DNA from: Planctomycetota bacterium
GTDB lineage: Bacteria > Planctomycetota > Planctomycetia > Pirellulales > Pirellulaceae
DNA length: 36,203 nucleotides
Reading direction: 5' to 3'
Assembly (NCBI GenBank): GCA_014381825.1
Contig: JACNKX010000115.1
Coordinates: forward strand, 1 to 36,203
The translations under genes were made by a program, and so were the position numbers. Of this stretch, positions 26,694 to 35,718 are shown piece by piece. The notes beneath the pieces were generated by a model. That model was given only the letters and a program-made list of their open reading frames with translations, ran no database searches and was not told the DNA's origin. Position 1 is the stretch's first letter, and the number at the start of each line of letters is the position of its first letter.

Positions 26694-26734
26694 CTACTTT
26701 GATGAGCGCGAGTACGCCATCGTTTCTCAGCCGC

Positions 26735-27100
26735 CTAGAATCGGCGGTAGTAGCGAGGAAACGCGATTCCAGGATAAGGAATAAAAACTCGATATACCGT
26801 CGGTGGTGCGATCACTGACCCCATCGTCGTGGCCGACACGGTTGGACGGGACGGCGAGTAGCCGAAACGAGCATTGATCGCCATCCGTTCTCGTCTTTGT
26901 GCGGCGCGTAGTGCAGCGTTTCGGTGGACCAACTGCCGCGGCGTCTCGGTTCGCTGGTAATCGAATCCGCGATTCGTTTGTGGCACGCGTTCTGGGATGA
27001 AAAAGTTGTCCTCGGCGCGCGGATCGGCAAGTTCAGCGTCTTGTGCGATCACCAGAGACGCAACAAATGTAAGACAAACGGCACCGAATAGAGTTTTCAT
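26735..27100 (-). CDS. Short secreted protein of unknown function
   Basis: The 121-residue protein has a clean signal peptide (MKTLFGAVCLTFVASLVIAQ, 1-20). The mature part is Arg-, Pro- and Tyr-rich, with an Arg/Ala helix-like segment (AALRAAQRRERMAINARFGY) and an aromatic end (FPRYYRRF). I do not recognise the family; short basic exported proteins like this are frequent in planctomycete genomes. AAGGA nine bases before the ATG at 27100 supports the start, although the frame stays open to 27256. It lies about 250 bases downstream of the anti-sigma gene on the same strand. Confidence 0.72.
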   Translation of the reverse strand: MKTLFGAVCLTFVASLVIAQDAELADPRAEDNFFIPERVPQTNRGFDYQRTETPRQLVHRNAALRAAQRRERMAINARFGYSPSRPTVSATTMGSVIAPPTVYRVFIPYPGIAFPRYYRRF

Positions 27101-27352
27101 GGCCAGCAATCCTTGCTGTGAGAAAACGGTCGCCTGACCGCTAAGTACTAACGACGAGTGACAGCTATTAGTACGAGTCGGTCTTCGCCGATTAGAACAT
27201 TTAACATGTTCGCGTATGAGTGCGCCGAGCCCCTCGCAGGCGACTGGCGAGCGCAACTTCCATCAGCAGCGGGACTTGAAGCTTGGCAGTGCCGAAATCA
27301 CTGCTGGCAGAACTCCATCACGATGGCATGCTGTACGGAATCCGCAGACTTT

Positions 27353-28153
27353 TCAGGCATGTGGGATGCGCGATCGAATCATGCGAGAGTACAAACTCTT
27401 GCTGTTGCGGTTCGCACGTACCGCTAAGAAATAGACTCGATCGTTTCCCTGCCACGCGCCCACATACCATCCATTCGGCAATGGGTAACCCAGCGGAGGC
27501 ACTGTGGGCATCGCAACGCTCGACTTCGTCGGCTTCATCACAAAGAGACGCACTGTGTCAGTAACGGTCTCTGTCTTAAAGTCATAACAAGCGATTGGGG
27601 GTTTCGAAACCCACTCCCAACGAGTGACACTACGAACACCGAGGTGCTGCCACGTCGGAAAGTCATCATCAGGAATCGTCTCAGTTGATTGCCAACTCGC
27701 GTCCTCCAAGTCAGCATTCCACCGGCCAACGGTCTCCGCAATCTCGCTCGGCGATGACAATTTTAAATCTGAATCTGACGTTGGTATCGAAAACAAGATT
27801 GCTGCTACGACGAGAGAAGTGGCAACGACGAAGGATCCCCACATAGCAAACGAACGCCGAGAAGACCGCTTCGCAAGTTCTACACGCGACTCAGCTTCGG
27901 CAAGCTCGACCACACCTTCACCTTCTTCGACAGGTATCGCATCGAGCAAACGCTCGGCTAATCCTGGCGGTGGCGCGACAGCCTGAAAGGAAGTACGTAT
28001 CGCTGCGTCCACCTCCTGTGACCGCGCAAAGAGATGCCGCAAAGTCGGATCTTCCGACAACTTGCTTGCCAGTTCTTTCAACTCAGGTTGGTTGACGTCA
28101 TTGTGGCCTGGCCGGCACACGTCCATTAATTCATTCAAGTGTCTAGACGTCAT
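27353..28153 (-). CDS. Probable membrane anti-sigma factor
   Basis: The 266-residue protein has a cytoplasmic N-terminal half with a His/Cys-bearing start (about 5-17, including DVCRPGH) and helices, one transmembrane helix (about 103-124) and a periplasmic C-terminal part of about 140 residues. The layout and its position right after an ECF sigma gene argue for an anti-sigma factor that holds the sigma at the membrane until an envelope signal releases it. The N-terminus is not a textbook zinc-binding anti-sigma motif (HxxxCxxC is not seen), so the class is uncertain. Its ATG overlaps the sigma stop (ATGA at 28153-28150), giving translational coupling and matched amounts of the two proteins. 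Confidence 0.8.
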   Translation of the reverse strand: MTSRHLNELMDVCRPGHNDVNQPELKELASKLSEDPTLRHLFARSQEVDAAIRTSFQAVAPPPGLAERLLDAIPVEEGEGVVELAEAESRVELAKRSSRRSFAMWGSFVVATSLVVAAILFSIPTSDSDLKLSSPSEIAETVGRWNADLEDASWQSTETIPDDDFPTWQHLGVRSVTRWEWVSKPPIACYDFKTETVTDTVRLFVMKPTKSSVAMPTVPPLGYPLPNGWYVGAWQGNDRVYFLAVRANRNSKSLYSRMIRSRIPHA

Positions 28154-28776
28154 GATTGCTCCAACGAGCCGGTGTGATTACGTCGATTGGGAGTATCGGT
28201 GTCACTCGAGAATTGCGAAGACGGCTTTTTCGTTCCACCTGATCGTGCACTTGAAATCGCGTCGTCCTTGTCGGCCAAACGGTGACGCAGTTGCCCTTTC
28301 GCTCTCGCCAACCGACTCATCACCGTGCCGATAGGGATATCTAATTCCGCAGCAATCTGTTTGTAGGACAGTTCCTCGAAGTAAAACATTGTGACCACCA
28401 ATTTGGAGTCATCCGAAAGCTCGTTGAGCGCGAACTGGAGTCGTTCCTCGTCGAAGGGCGAATTCGCTGTCAATTGCTCTGGGATCTCGTCCACGTTGAG
28501 TTCGAAGTTCGCAGCGGCAGTCGGTCGTTTGCGACGCCGGCTCTTCAGGAAACACGTCCGAGCGATCGCGTAAAGCCACCGATCTAGTTTCTCCTGTTCA
28601 CGCAATTGATGTAGTTTCTGTTGTGCGATCATAAAAGTCTGCTGCGTCAGATCCTCCGCGTCCGCAGCCGATCCCGATAGGCGATACACATATCCATAAA
28701 TCGTGGAATAATGTTGTTCCACGATCTGGCGGAAACGAGTCGATTCGGAAGGTGCAGGCTGGGCCTCAATGAGCAT
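28150..28776 (-). CDS. ECF-type RNA polymerase sigma factor
   Basis: The 208-residue protein has region 2 (YGYVYRLSGSAADAEDLTQQ and the following helix to LDRWLYAIARTC) and region 4 (LSDDSKLVVTMFYFEELSYK, then the helix-turn-helix IAAELDIPIGTVMSRLARAK). That is the two-domain form of ECF sigma factors, which direct RNA polymerase to stress or envelope promoters. A Ser/Thr-rich tail of about 35 residues follows region 4. The frame opens at a TTG at 28854, but the ATG at 28776 fits family length; the ribosome site is weak. The gene is coupled to the anti-sigma gene. A GCAATT/AATTGC dyad (28851-28867) lies upstream in the divergent region and might be a control site. Confidence 0.92.
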   Translation of the reverse strand: MLIEAQPAPSESTRFRQIVEQHYSTIYGYVYRLSGSAADAEDLTQQTFMIAQQKLHQLREQEKLDRWLYAIARTCFLKSRRRKRPTAAANFELNVDEIPEQLTANSPFDEERLQFALNELSDDSKLVVTMFYFEELSYKQIAAELDIPIGTVMSRLARAKGQLRHRLADKDDAISSARSGGTKKPSSQFSSDTDTPNRRNHTGSLEQS

Positions 28777-28996
28777 CTCGAAACTCTGTGGATAGAGCTT
28801 GTGAACGGTCTGCGGAGAAAATGATCCCACAGTTTGCTGCGAAATTCCCCGCAATTAGCAAAATTGCTCCGGGAATAATACCGCATGTCAGCGGGTCAGG
28901 TATGATATCCCACTCAAAGAAGCTGTCTACGGATCTATTCGTCACGCTGGCGGAGCCTGGACATCTTCAATCACAGAACTGCGAAGGAGTTTAGTC

Positions 28997-29503
28997 GTGA
29001 GAAACCTATTTCGTTTCGGTATCCTGATGTCCGGACTTGGCTTATGTGTCGGTTGTGGCTCATCGGACGTCGCCCCCGTTAGTGTTGAAAATGCGCAGCC
29101 GATGATAGAGGAAATGGAAACCGACATGGAGGCAACGCCGAACGAGATCGTGTCGGAGACGCCCGAAGCCAGTTCTCCTGAAGAAGCCACAGCAGAAGAA
29201 GCTGACCCAGCAGAAGAGTCCGCAACAGAAGAGTCCGCAACAGAAGAGTCCGCAACAGAAGAGTCCGCAACAGAAGAGTCCGCAACAGAAGAGTCCGCAA
29301 CAGAAGAGTCCGCAACAGAAGAGTCCGCAACAGAAGAAGCTGACCCAGCAGACGAGGATGCAACAGAAGAGGATGCAACAGAAGAGGCTGACCCAGCAGA
29401 CGAGGATGCTGCAGCGGAAGCCGCAACAGAAGAGGCCGCTCCTGAGGCGACTCCCGAAGCTGCTGCCGAAGAAGCGACTCCAGCAGCAAGCGAAACGCCG
29501 TAG
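28997..29503 (+). CDS. Acidic repeat lipoprotein (EESAT repeats)
   Basis: The 168-residue product has a lipoprotein-type leader ending GLCVGCGSSD. The lipid-bearing cysteine is most likely the Cys of VGC, although position -3 is Cys and not the usual Leu. The mature chain is almost entirely Glu, Ala, Thr, Ser, Asp and Pro and should be an extended, highly acidic, disordered tail. It includes eight perfect EESAT units and looser EEADPADED/EEDAT copies. No enzymatic role is likely; a surface spacer or cation binder is possible. The GTG start at 28997 is fixed by AAGGAG (28984-28989) seven bases before it. The gene is divergent from the sigma gene and ends at a strong terminator before uvrB. Confidence 0.82.
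   Translation: MRNLFRFGILMSGLGLCVGCGSSDVAPVSVENAQPMIEEMETDMEATPNEIVSETPEASSPEEATAEEADPAEESATEESATEESATEESATEESATEESATEESATEESATEEADPADEDATEEDATEEADPADEDAAAEAATEEAAPEATPEAAAEEATPAASETP
29213..29332 (+). repeat. Eight perfect 15-bp tandem repeats
   Basis: The unit GAAGAGTCCGCAACA is repeated eight times without a mismatch over 120 bases and encodes EESAT each time. Perfect identity at synonymous positions points to recent slippage or recombination. The unit is a multiple of three, so copy-number change keeps the frame. Confidence 0.95.
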
Positions 29504-29515
29504 CTTTGCAACACA

Positions 29516-29540
29516 AGCGAGGGGCGACCTGCCCCTCGCT
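29516..29540 (+). terminator. Terminator between the lipoprotein gene and uvrB
   Basis: AGCGAGGGGC (29516-29525) and GCCCCTCGCT (29531-29540) form a perfect ten-pair, G/C-rich stem with a five-base loop, followed by GTTTCTC. It starts 12 bases after the lipoprotein stop and lies between converging genes, so it may end transcripts from both sides, though only the plus-strand tail has a short T run. Confidence 0.8.
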
Positions 29541-29545
29541 GTTTC

Positions 29546-31615
29546 TCAGGGCATCTTTGGTCGCGGAACTTTCGTGCCGCCTTTTGCACTGCGGTGCCGG
29601 CGGCTCTTTGGTTTGCTCGATTCAAGAGACACGTCGCTCATCGGCTTCCCGATCGAGTCCCTCAGCTGCGTAATGCGGTCTCGTAGCGTAGCGGCTCGTT
29701 CGAACTCCAGTGCTTCGGCAGCAGCCATCATCTCGGCTTCGAGTTCATTCACATACTCCTCGGTGATGTAAACCGTTTCGTCGGTGCGCCCGACCGCAGC
29801 ATTAGCGTCTCGATGCGCCGCAGCAACGGCTTCGATACCGGCGCGGATTGTCTTCTGGATCGTTTCGGGCGTGATTCCGTGTTCCTCGTTATAGGTCTGT
29901 TGCAAGCTGCGTCGCCGATCGGTCTCATCGATCGCCTTGCGCATCGAGTCGGTCACTTTGTCGGCGTACAGGATGACTTTCGCTTTCACATTACGAGCCG
30001 ACCGCCCGATCGTTTGAATCAATGACGTCTCGCTCCGCAAGAAGCCTTCCTTATCTGCATCAATGATCGCGACTAGAGATACCTCGGGCAGATCGAGTCC
30101 TTCACGAAGCAGATTCACGCCAACGAGTACATCGAATTGACCTTCGCGTAGATCACGCAACAGCTCAACTCGCTCGAAGGCATTCAACTCGCTATGCAAC
30201 CATTTGCAGGCGACTCCTTGCTCGCTGAGATAGGCGGCAAGATCCTCCGCCAGCCGCTTCGTGAGTGTCGTCACCAAGACACGCTCCTTCACTTCGACTC
30301 GCTCGCGAATCTCTTCCAAGAGGTGTTGTACTTGCCCACGTGACGGAACGACTTCGATGACCGGATCAAGCAAGCCCGTTGGGCGAATGACTTGCTCAAC
30401 CACTTCGCCGCCGCACTTTTGCAATTCATAGTCACTTGGAGTCGCAGACACGTAGACAACTTGTTTGGCCTTCTGCTCCCATTCCTCAAACTTCATCGGA
30501 CGATTGTCCAACGCGCTCGGTAGGCGAAACCCGTGTTCGACGAGCGTTCCTTTGCGACTCTGATCACCGGCGTACATGGCTCGGATCTGTGGGACGGTAA
30601 CGTGAGATTCGTCGATAATGAGTAGGAAATCGTCCGGAAAGAAATCGTACAGCGTGTAGGGAGCGACTCCTGCCGGTCGACCTGAAAGCAAACGACTGTA
30701 GTTTTCGATGCCAGGACAGTGGCCAACTTCTTGGAGCATCTCGATGTCGAACCGCGTTCGAGCGTTCAGCCGCTGCGCCTCTAACAACTTTCCTTGTCCG
30801 CGGAAGATCTCAAGTCGTTCTTCGAGTTCCTCCTTGATCTCTGCGACCGTCTCCTTGATTCGGTCTTCCGGCATCACGAAGTGTTTGGCCGGATAGATGA
30901 ACAGTTGGTCTTGCGTCGCGATGACTTCACCGCTGACCGGATTGATGTAAGACAAAGCGTCGACTTCATCCCCCCAAAACTCGATGCGAAACGCGAACTC
31001 CTCGTAGGCGGGCCACAGTTCAACACAGTCGCCACGGACTCGGAACTTGCTCCGCTCAAATCCAACGTCGTTTCGCTCGTATTGAATATCGACCAGCTTC
31101 ATTAACATCTCGTCGCGATCGATCATCTGCCCCTTCTGCAGCGAAACCATCATCTTTTTGTAGTCATCGGGCGAACCAAGGCCGTAGATACTGGAGACGC
31201 TGGCAACGATAAGAACATCGCGGCGACTGACAAGCGAGCTGGTCGACGCCAATCGCAATCGGTCGATCTCGGAATTGATCGAAGCGTCCTTTTCGATATA
31301 GATGTCTCGCTGCGGGATGTAAGCTTCCGGCTGGTAATAGTCGTAGTAACTGACAAAGTAGTGAACCGCGTTACTCGGAAAGAAATCGCGAAACTCGCCG
31401 AACAACTGAGCCGCCAGCGTTTTGTTATGCGAGATGACCATCGTGGGTTTCTGCACGGCTTGTATGACGTTCGCCATCGTGTACGTCTTCCCCGATCCTG
31501 TCACACCCATCAACACTTGATGGGAGGAATTCGACCGAATCCCCTCGACGAGTGCCTCGATGGCCTGCGGTTGGTCGCCGTCCGGTTGAAAGGGAGCTTC
31601 GAGTCGGAATTCCAC
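29546..31615 (-). CDS. uvrB: Excinuclease ABC subunit B
   Basis: The 689-residue protein has full family length. UvrB is the DNA-loading helicase-like subunit of nucleotide-excision repair; it verifies damage delivered by UvrA and recruits UvrC. Visible are Walker A GVTGSGKT (37-44), the damage-probing beta-hairpin around [12 protein letters not shown] (90-101), DESH (335-338), the helicase C-terminal motifs ([27 protein letters not shown]) and the C-terminal UVR helix pair ([20 protein letters not shown]). A basic tail of about 25 residues follows. [12 protein letters not shown] replaces the more usual LHSDIDTLERVE, a lineage-level variant. The start is a GTG at 31615, with AAGGAAGA just upstream. 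It is 35 bases downstream of the ComEA-like gene and probably cotranscribed. Confidence 0.97.
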   Translation of the reverse strand: MEFRLEAPFQPDGDQPQAIEALVEGIRSNSSHQVLMGVTGSGKTYTMANVIQAVQKPTMVISHNKTLAAQLFGEFRDFFPSNAVHYFVSYYDYYQPEAYIPQRDIYIEKDASINSEIDRLRLASTSSLVSRRDVLIVASVSSIYGLGSPDDYKKMMVSLQKGQMIDRDEMLMKLVDIQYERNDVGFERSKFRVRGDCVELWPAYEEFAFRIEFWGDEVDALSYINPVSGEVIATQDQLFIYPAKHFVMPEDRIKETVAEIKEELEERLEIFRGQGKLLEAQRLNARTRFDIEMLQEVGHCPGIENYSRLLSGRPAGVAPYTLYDFFPDDFLLIIDESHVTVPQIRAMYAGDQSRKGTLVEHGFRLPSALDNRPMKFEEWEQKAKQVVYVSATPSDYELQKCGGEVVEQVIRPTGLLDPVIEVVPSRGQVQHLLEEIRERVEVKERVLVTTLTKRLAEDLAAYLSEQGVACKWLHSELNAFERVELLRDLREGQFDVLVGVNLLREGLDLPEVSLVAIIDADKEGFLRSETSLIQTIGRSARNVKAKVILYADKVTDSMRKAIDETDRRRSLQQTYNEEHGITPETIQKTIRAGIEAVAAAHRDANAAVGRTDETVYITEEYVNELEAEMMAAAEALEFERAATLRDRITQLRDSIGKPMSDVSLESSKPKSRRHRSAKGGTKVPRPKMP

Positions 31616-31650
31616 TTACATTCTTCCTTGATTCCATGCGGCGCGCGTGC

Positions 31651-32112
31651 TTAACGATGCGCAGCGAGTTCTTGTTCGGTGCGATCGCCTTCCTCGGACA
31701 ACGGGAGCAAGTAAGCACGCATTCGTTCGATTGTCCGTGGGCCAATACCGTTGACCCTGCCGACGTCCTCATGACTGCGGAAGCGTCCTTGCTCATCCCG
31801 ATTCTGCACAATTCGCTTGGCAAGCGTTTCGCCAACGCCCGGCAACAGAGTCCATTCAGGCCACTCAGCACTATTGATATCAAGCTGAAAGGTCACTTGA
31901 GCGGGCGGCGCGGATTCGATATCAATCAGGCGTCCTCGCAGTCCGCCGCGATAAACCCACGAGGCGGCTACCAGTGCAATCGCGACGCCGGTAAACACCG
32001 CCACAGTCACCTGATCGGTCGAACGAATCCCCCAGCCTCTCGGTCGGTCCAAGTTGTTTTGGTCGTTGGTCACGGCGGGTGTCTGTTCACCAGGTGTGGG
32101 GATATCATGCAC
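31651..32112 (-). CDS. ComEA-like membrane-anchored helix-hairpin-helix protein
   Basis: The product of about 153 residues has a polar N-terminus, one transmembrane helix (VTVAVFTGVAIALVAASWVY) and a C-terminal tandem helix-hairpin-helix domain (WTLLPGVGETLAKRI and VGRVNGIGPRTIERM). This is the ComEA layout: in competent bacteria ComEA binds incoming double-stranded DNA outside the inner membrane. The order TM then HhH matches. The residues between the two, DIESAPPAQVTFQLDINSA, resemble the ComEA linker. No comEC is in the window, so a DNA-uptake role is not shown. The frame opens at a TTG at 32154; I prefer the GTG at 32112 with GGA nearby. It heads a pair with uvrB and is divergent from nadC with hardly any space between. 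Confidence 0.83.
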   Translation of the reverse strand: MHDIPTPGEQTPAVTNDQNNLDRPRGWGIRSTDQVTVAVFTGVAIALVAASWVYRGGLRGRLIDIESAPPAQVTFQLDINSAEWPEWTLLPGVGETLAKRIVQNRDEQGRFRSHEDVGRVNGIGPRTIERMRAYLLPLSEEGDRTEQELAAHR

Positions 32113-32147
32113 GGTCGAATCCACAAGTGTTGCTGATCGAGGCCCGA

Positions 32148-33062
32148 ATGACAAGGAAAGAGTTTAGACAGGTTACCTGGGACGAGGAGACGGTCGACGA
32201 CTGTAGGCAATTGGTACGTTTGGCGGTTCGAGAAGATTTGGGACGTGGGTATGACTTGACAACTGTCGCGCTCGTTCCACATGATTCGCGCGGAGAAGCA
32301 CGAATCGTCTGTCGTGAGTCTGGAGTCATTGCCGGTCTTCCCGCGGCGAAATGTGTGCTGCAGGAGATGAACGCTGATGTCCAATGGCAACCCTCGGTCG
32401 AGGACGCAGCGCGTGTCGCACCTGGGACCACGGTTGCAACCCTCGCGGGATCGACACGCGATTTGCTGACCGTCGAACGACCGGTATTGAACTTTCTCGG
32501 CAAGCTTTCCGGAATCGCGACCTTAACTCGGCGCTACGTCGACCTCGTCGCCGACACACAAGTTCGGATCTACGACACGCGCAAGACGACGCCCGGTTGG
32601 CGGCGATTGGAAAAATACGCTGTTGGCTGCGGAGGCGGTACGAATCATCGAACCGGCTTGTTCGACGCGATCCTCATCAAGGACAATCATCTGGCCCAGG
32701 GCCGTTGGAATCCGGCTGAGGCGATTCGATCCTCGCGAAGCTTCCTGATCGACCAGAACGACGCGACCGCAACTCTCGCTGAGGCGTTAGTCGAAATCGA
32801 AGTCGACACGCTCGACCAACTAGGTGGGGCGTTACAAGCCGCACCCGACATTGTGCTGCTCGACAATATGAGCTGCGACGAACTCCGACAAGCCGTCAGA
32901 CGTCGCGATGCCGCTGGCGTCTTGACGGAATTGGAGGCCTCCGGGGGCGTTAACTTGGAGACTGTACGCGACATCGCGGAAACTGGGGTCGAACGAATCA
33001 GCGTCGGGGCTCTAACCCATTCCGCCATCGGCCTCGATCTCGGGCTTGATTGGTCCTGCTAA
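32148..33062 (+). CDS. nadC: Nicotinate-nucleotide pyrophosphorylase (carboxylating)
   Basis: The 304-residue enzyme makes nicotinate mononucleotide from quinolinate and PRPP with loss of CO2, a step of de novo NAD synthesis in the cytoplasm. Family marks are REDLGRGYDLTT near the N-terminus, ERPVLNFLGKLSGIAT, the active-site stretch TRKTTPGWRRLEKYAV followed by GGGTNHRTGLFDAILIKDNH, then VEIEVDTL, DIVLLDNMS, LEASGGVNLETV and ISVGALTHS. Length and order are normal, and all basic active-site regions are present. The frame is open from 32079, but the ATG at 32148 has GAGG five bases upstream (32139-32142). nadA and nadB are not in the window. The gene is divergent from the ComEA-like gene. Confidence 0.96.
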   Translation: MTRKEFRQVTWDEETVDDCRQLVRLAVREDLGRGYDLTTVALVPHDSRGEARIVCRESGVIAGLPAAKCVLQEMNADVQWQPSVEDAARVAPGTTVATLAGSTRDLLTVERPVLNFLGKLSGIATLTRRYVDLVADTQVRIYDTRKTTPGWRRLEKYAVGCGGGTNHRTGLFDAILIKDNHLAQGRWNPAEAIRSSRSFLIDQNDATATLAEALVEIEVDTLDQLGGALQAAPDIVLLDNMSCDELRQAVRRRDAAGVLTELEASGGVNLETVRDIAETGVERISVGALTHSAIGLDLGLDWSC

Positions 33063-33268
33063 TCTCGGTCCCCTCGTCCATTCGGCGACTCGTCCCCCGA
33101 CAATACGCTTTATGGGCTGGAATCCCTCCCATCGCGCACATTTTCTTGTGTTTAATTGCCGAACAACTACGATGAATCTGGCGACTGTCTCTCCGCGAAG
33201 GGCGCTTCGTCCGCTCGGGGATTCGGTGAGCGCTGCCCTTTCGAACGGGCGATCCAAGGACCAGATTC

Positions 33269-35584
33269 ATGAACAAGTACAAAAAGCGATCCGAAGGCCG
33301 ATGTTCCTTTCGCCGTCGCCTCTATTTGGAGTCCCTCGAAGACCGTGCGTTTCTGGCGGTGCTGTCCGTAGGCCCTGCAGAAGCGTTCCAGACAATCCAA
33401 TCGGCCATCGATAACGCGAGGCGGGATGACGTCGTTGAAGTCGCCGACGGAATCTATGACGAGGCGGTTGATCTGAGCCGCATGGGAAGCGCGGTTGGCG
33501 CACAGCCGACTGACCTGATTCTTCGGGGCGAGTCAGAGAACACGATTCTGCGAGCCCCCGTTGGCTCGGCTATTTCCAACACGTCGAGCATTTCGGGCGA
33601 ACTCACGATCGAGGGTTTCACGATCGAATCGCCTGCGGACGATCCGAGTTCGCATGGCATTGAGTTATCGGGGATTACAGGGACGCTTCTCATTCGCGCG
33701 ATGACCTTTCAGAATATCTCTGCCAGCGCGCTGTCGCTCGACACGATTACCGGTGACATTGCGGTTCGCGCGAATGACTTCCTCGGTACGGGTCGCACCG
33801 ATGGCACGAACGCGATCCTCGTTCGCGATCTAAGCGGCATCGGTGTCATTTCACAAAATCAATTGATTGACGTCTTTGGCAATGCCATCCGCGTCGAACA
33901 ATCCGGCGGAACGGAAACGCTCATCCTGATATCCGACAATCTCGTTCGCGGTGATTCCAGCTTTCTTGCAACGACACAGAACGGATTCATTGGGACGATA
34001 AGTAATGACGCGCGACTCGATCTCTCGCTCAATCGCAATACGTTCGAAAATCTCGGTGGACGCGCGATCGACGTACATTCGATGGGGCCGGCTGAATTAC
34101 AGACGCGGTGGACGCGAAATGTCGTTTCGCAACTGGGTGGCGACACAGCGTTTTTGTTGACGGTCGCTGGTACGTCCAACACCGCGTTAGGTGCGGTAAA
34201 CAATTCGATTCTCGACACGGCAAATGATGGTATGCGAGTCGTGTTGAACGATTCCGCTCGGCTTGCCGCCGTTGTTCAAGACAATCTACTGCTCGGCACG
34301 GGTGACGCAGAGACGGACGTCGGGCTTCGCTTCATCACGGGAGCGTCGGCGTCCGGCGAGTTGGCCGCGTCCATTTCGAGTAACGATTTCGATACGATTA
34401 GCGGTGACGGGCTCTTGGTCGCCCCTGGCAGTTCTGTCGATGCGACGCTCGCCGTACTCGATAACTTCTTCACGGGGACAAATTCGGTTGGGGGCGACGC
34501 CGCGCTCGTTATACGAAACGAGAATCCAAACGCGACGAACAGCATTCGAGCCGTCATCTCCGAGAATCGGCTTCAAGACGGATCTGCCGACGCATACCAG
34601 TTGCAGCAACAGGGTGGATCCCTCGTAATAGAGGGCGATGCGGCAACTGCCAGTGAGGAAATCGAAGCGACTAACACCGGCCAAGGCATTAGTATCCAGG
34701 GAGGCGTGACGCTGATTCCTCTTGGGTCGCTGACGTCGGCAACGCCACGATTGCTGGGCGATTTCGTGTGGAGCGACGACAACGCTGATGGTCTGCAAGA
34801 CGTGGGCGAGCCGGGTATCGAACTGATCCTCATGTCACTCACCGGCAACGAGCAGCTCGGTGGCGCTGCGATCAACCGACAAACGCTTACAAGTAGTGAC
34901 GGAGCCTATTTGTTCAGTGCTGTTCTTCCAGGCGTCTATACGCTCTCGCTCGTTCCGCCGACTGGCTTCGTGCCAACGGAACCGTTAATCGGTAACGATA
35001 CACAAATCGATAGTGATGTTGATGCGATAACCGCATTTGCTCAAGTCACTATCGACGATTCGGATAATCTTTCGGTAGACGTTGGATTGGTGACCGGATT
35101 CCCGTGGCAGAACTCAGACAACTTTCTCGACGTCAACGCTGACACAGTTGTGGCGCCGATCGACGTCCTCCAAATCATCAACGAGCTCAACTCGTTTGGC
35201 CCTCATGCGTTGGCTTTTCCAACAAGCGAAGTGGCACCTGCACCATTCTTTGATGTGAACGGTGACGATTTCGTCTCGCCGGTCGATGCGCTTCAAATCA
35301 TCAACTTTCTGAACGGTGCCAGCGCCGAAGCCGAATCACCGACCGACTCGCGAGTTCTCTCGCCGTACGTCATCGAGCCATGGCAATCGAAACGTTGGAA
35401 AGCAACTGGATCTCGGAAAGATGCCGTTCAACTCGCCCCCGTTCCGTCGCTGGAGTCACATTTTTCGATCCCGGTGCGGACACCGATTCCAGCTTCGCGT
35501 GCTGAATCGGACATCAGATTGTCAAAAGTCGAGCCACTTCTTGAATCTCTGGCTCTCGAGCAACTGCGGCAATCCCTCTCCTAG
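33269..35584 (+). CDS. LESLEDR-type surface protein: beta-helix, SdrD-B-like domain, dockerin
   Basis: The 771-residue protein opens with a basic segment and the planctomycete motif RLYLESLEDRAFLAV (18-32), an N-terminal export or anchoring signature. Residues 40 to about 480 are a right-handed parallel beta-helix (repeating turns such as ISGELTIEGFTIES and ITGDIAVRANDF). An SdrD-B/Cna-B-like domain follows at about 495-610 (LLGDFVWSDDNADGLQDVGE). A dockerin type I-like pair of calcium loops is at about 613-684 (FLDVNADTVVAPIDVLQIIN and FFDVNGDDFVSPVDALQIIN). The last 86 residues are not recognised. Predicted to be a large cell-surface or secreted protein; beta-helices often bind or cleave polysaccharides, but no lyase site is visible. 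AAGGA lies eight bases before the ATG. Confidence 0.88.
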   Translation: MNKYKKRSEGRCSFRRRLYLESLEDRAFLAVLSVGPAEAFQTIQSAIDNARRDDVVEVADGIYDEAVDLSRMGSAVGAQPTDLILRGESENTILRAPVGSAISNTSSISGELTIEGFTIESPADDPSSHGIELSGITGTLLIRAMTFQNISASALSLDTITGDIAVRANDFLGTGRTDGTNAILVRDLSGIGVISQNQLIDVFGNAIRVEQSGGTETLILISDNLVRGDSSFLATTQNGFIGTISNDARLDLSLNRNTFENLGGRAIDVHSMGPAELQTRWTRNVVSQLGGDTAFLLTVAGTSNTALGAVNNSILDTANDGMRVVLNDSARLAAVVQDNLLLGTGDAETDVGLRFITGASASGELAASISSNDFDTISGDGLLVAPGSSVDATLAVLDNFFTGTNSVGGDAALVIRNENPNATNSIRAVISENRLQDGSADAYQLQQQGGSLVIEGDAATASEEIEATNTGQGISIQGGVTLIPLGSLTSATPRLLGDFVWSDDNADGLQDVGEPGIELILMSLTGNEQLGGAAINRQTLTSSDGAYLFSAVLPGVYTLSLVPPTGFVPTEPLIGNDTQIDSDVDAITAFAQVTIDDSDNLSVDVGLVTGFPWQNSDNFLDVNADTVVAPIDVLQIINELNSFGPHALAFPTSEVAPAPFFDVNGDDFVSPVDALQIINFLNGASAEAESPTDSRVLSPYVIEPWQSKRWKATGSRKDAVQLAPVPSLESHFSIPVRTPIPASRAESDIRLSKVEPLLESLALEQLRQSLS

Positions 35585-35695
35585 CAGCAGGGCGTCGATT
35601 GCCTCCGACTCTCGCTTCCGACCAATCTTGCTCGGTACTCCGTACGCAGCGGCTACCGACAAAAACGGAGAGAAAATCGGTAAGATGACTTTTTC

Positions 35696-35717
35696 AGTCT
35701 TTTATGCCACAAAGACT
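35696..35717. repeat. 7-bp inverted repeat ahead of the last gene
   Basis: AGTCTTT (35696-35702) and AAAGACT (35711-35717) are perfect complements around an eight-base loop. The dyad ends one base before the TTGACA of a possible promoter. It could be an operator, or a weak terminator for the upstream surface-protein gene. Confidence 0.5.
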
Positions 35718-35718
35718 A

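Noticed and set aside
29213-29332. Possible CRISPR array
   Set aside because: The 15-base units are directly adjacent without spacers and encode protein in frame; it is a coding tandem repeat.
28942-29625. Minus-strand frame of 227 codons rich in SSVAD repeats
   Set aside because: It is the antisense reading of the EESAT repeat, which contains no stop in that frame; it overlaps uvrB and the terminator.
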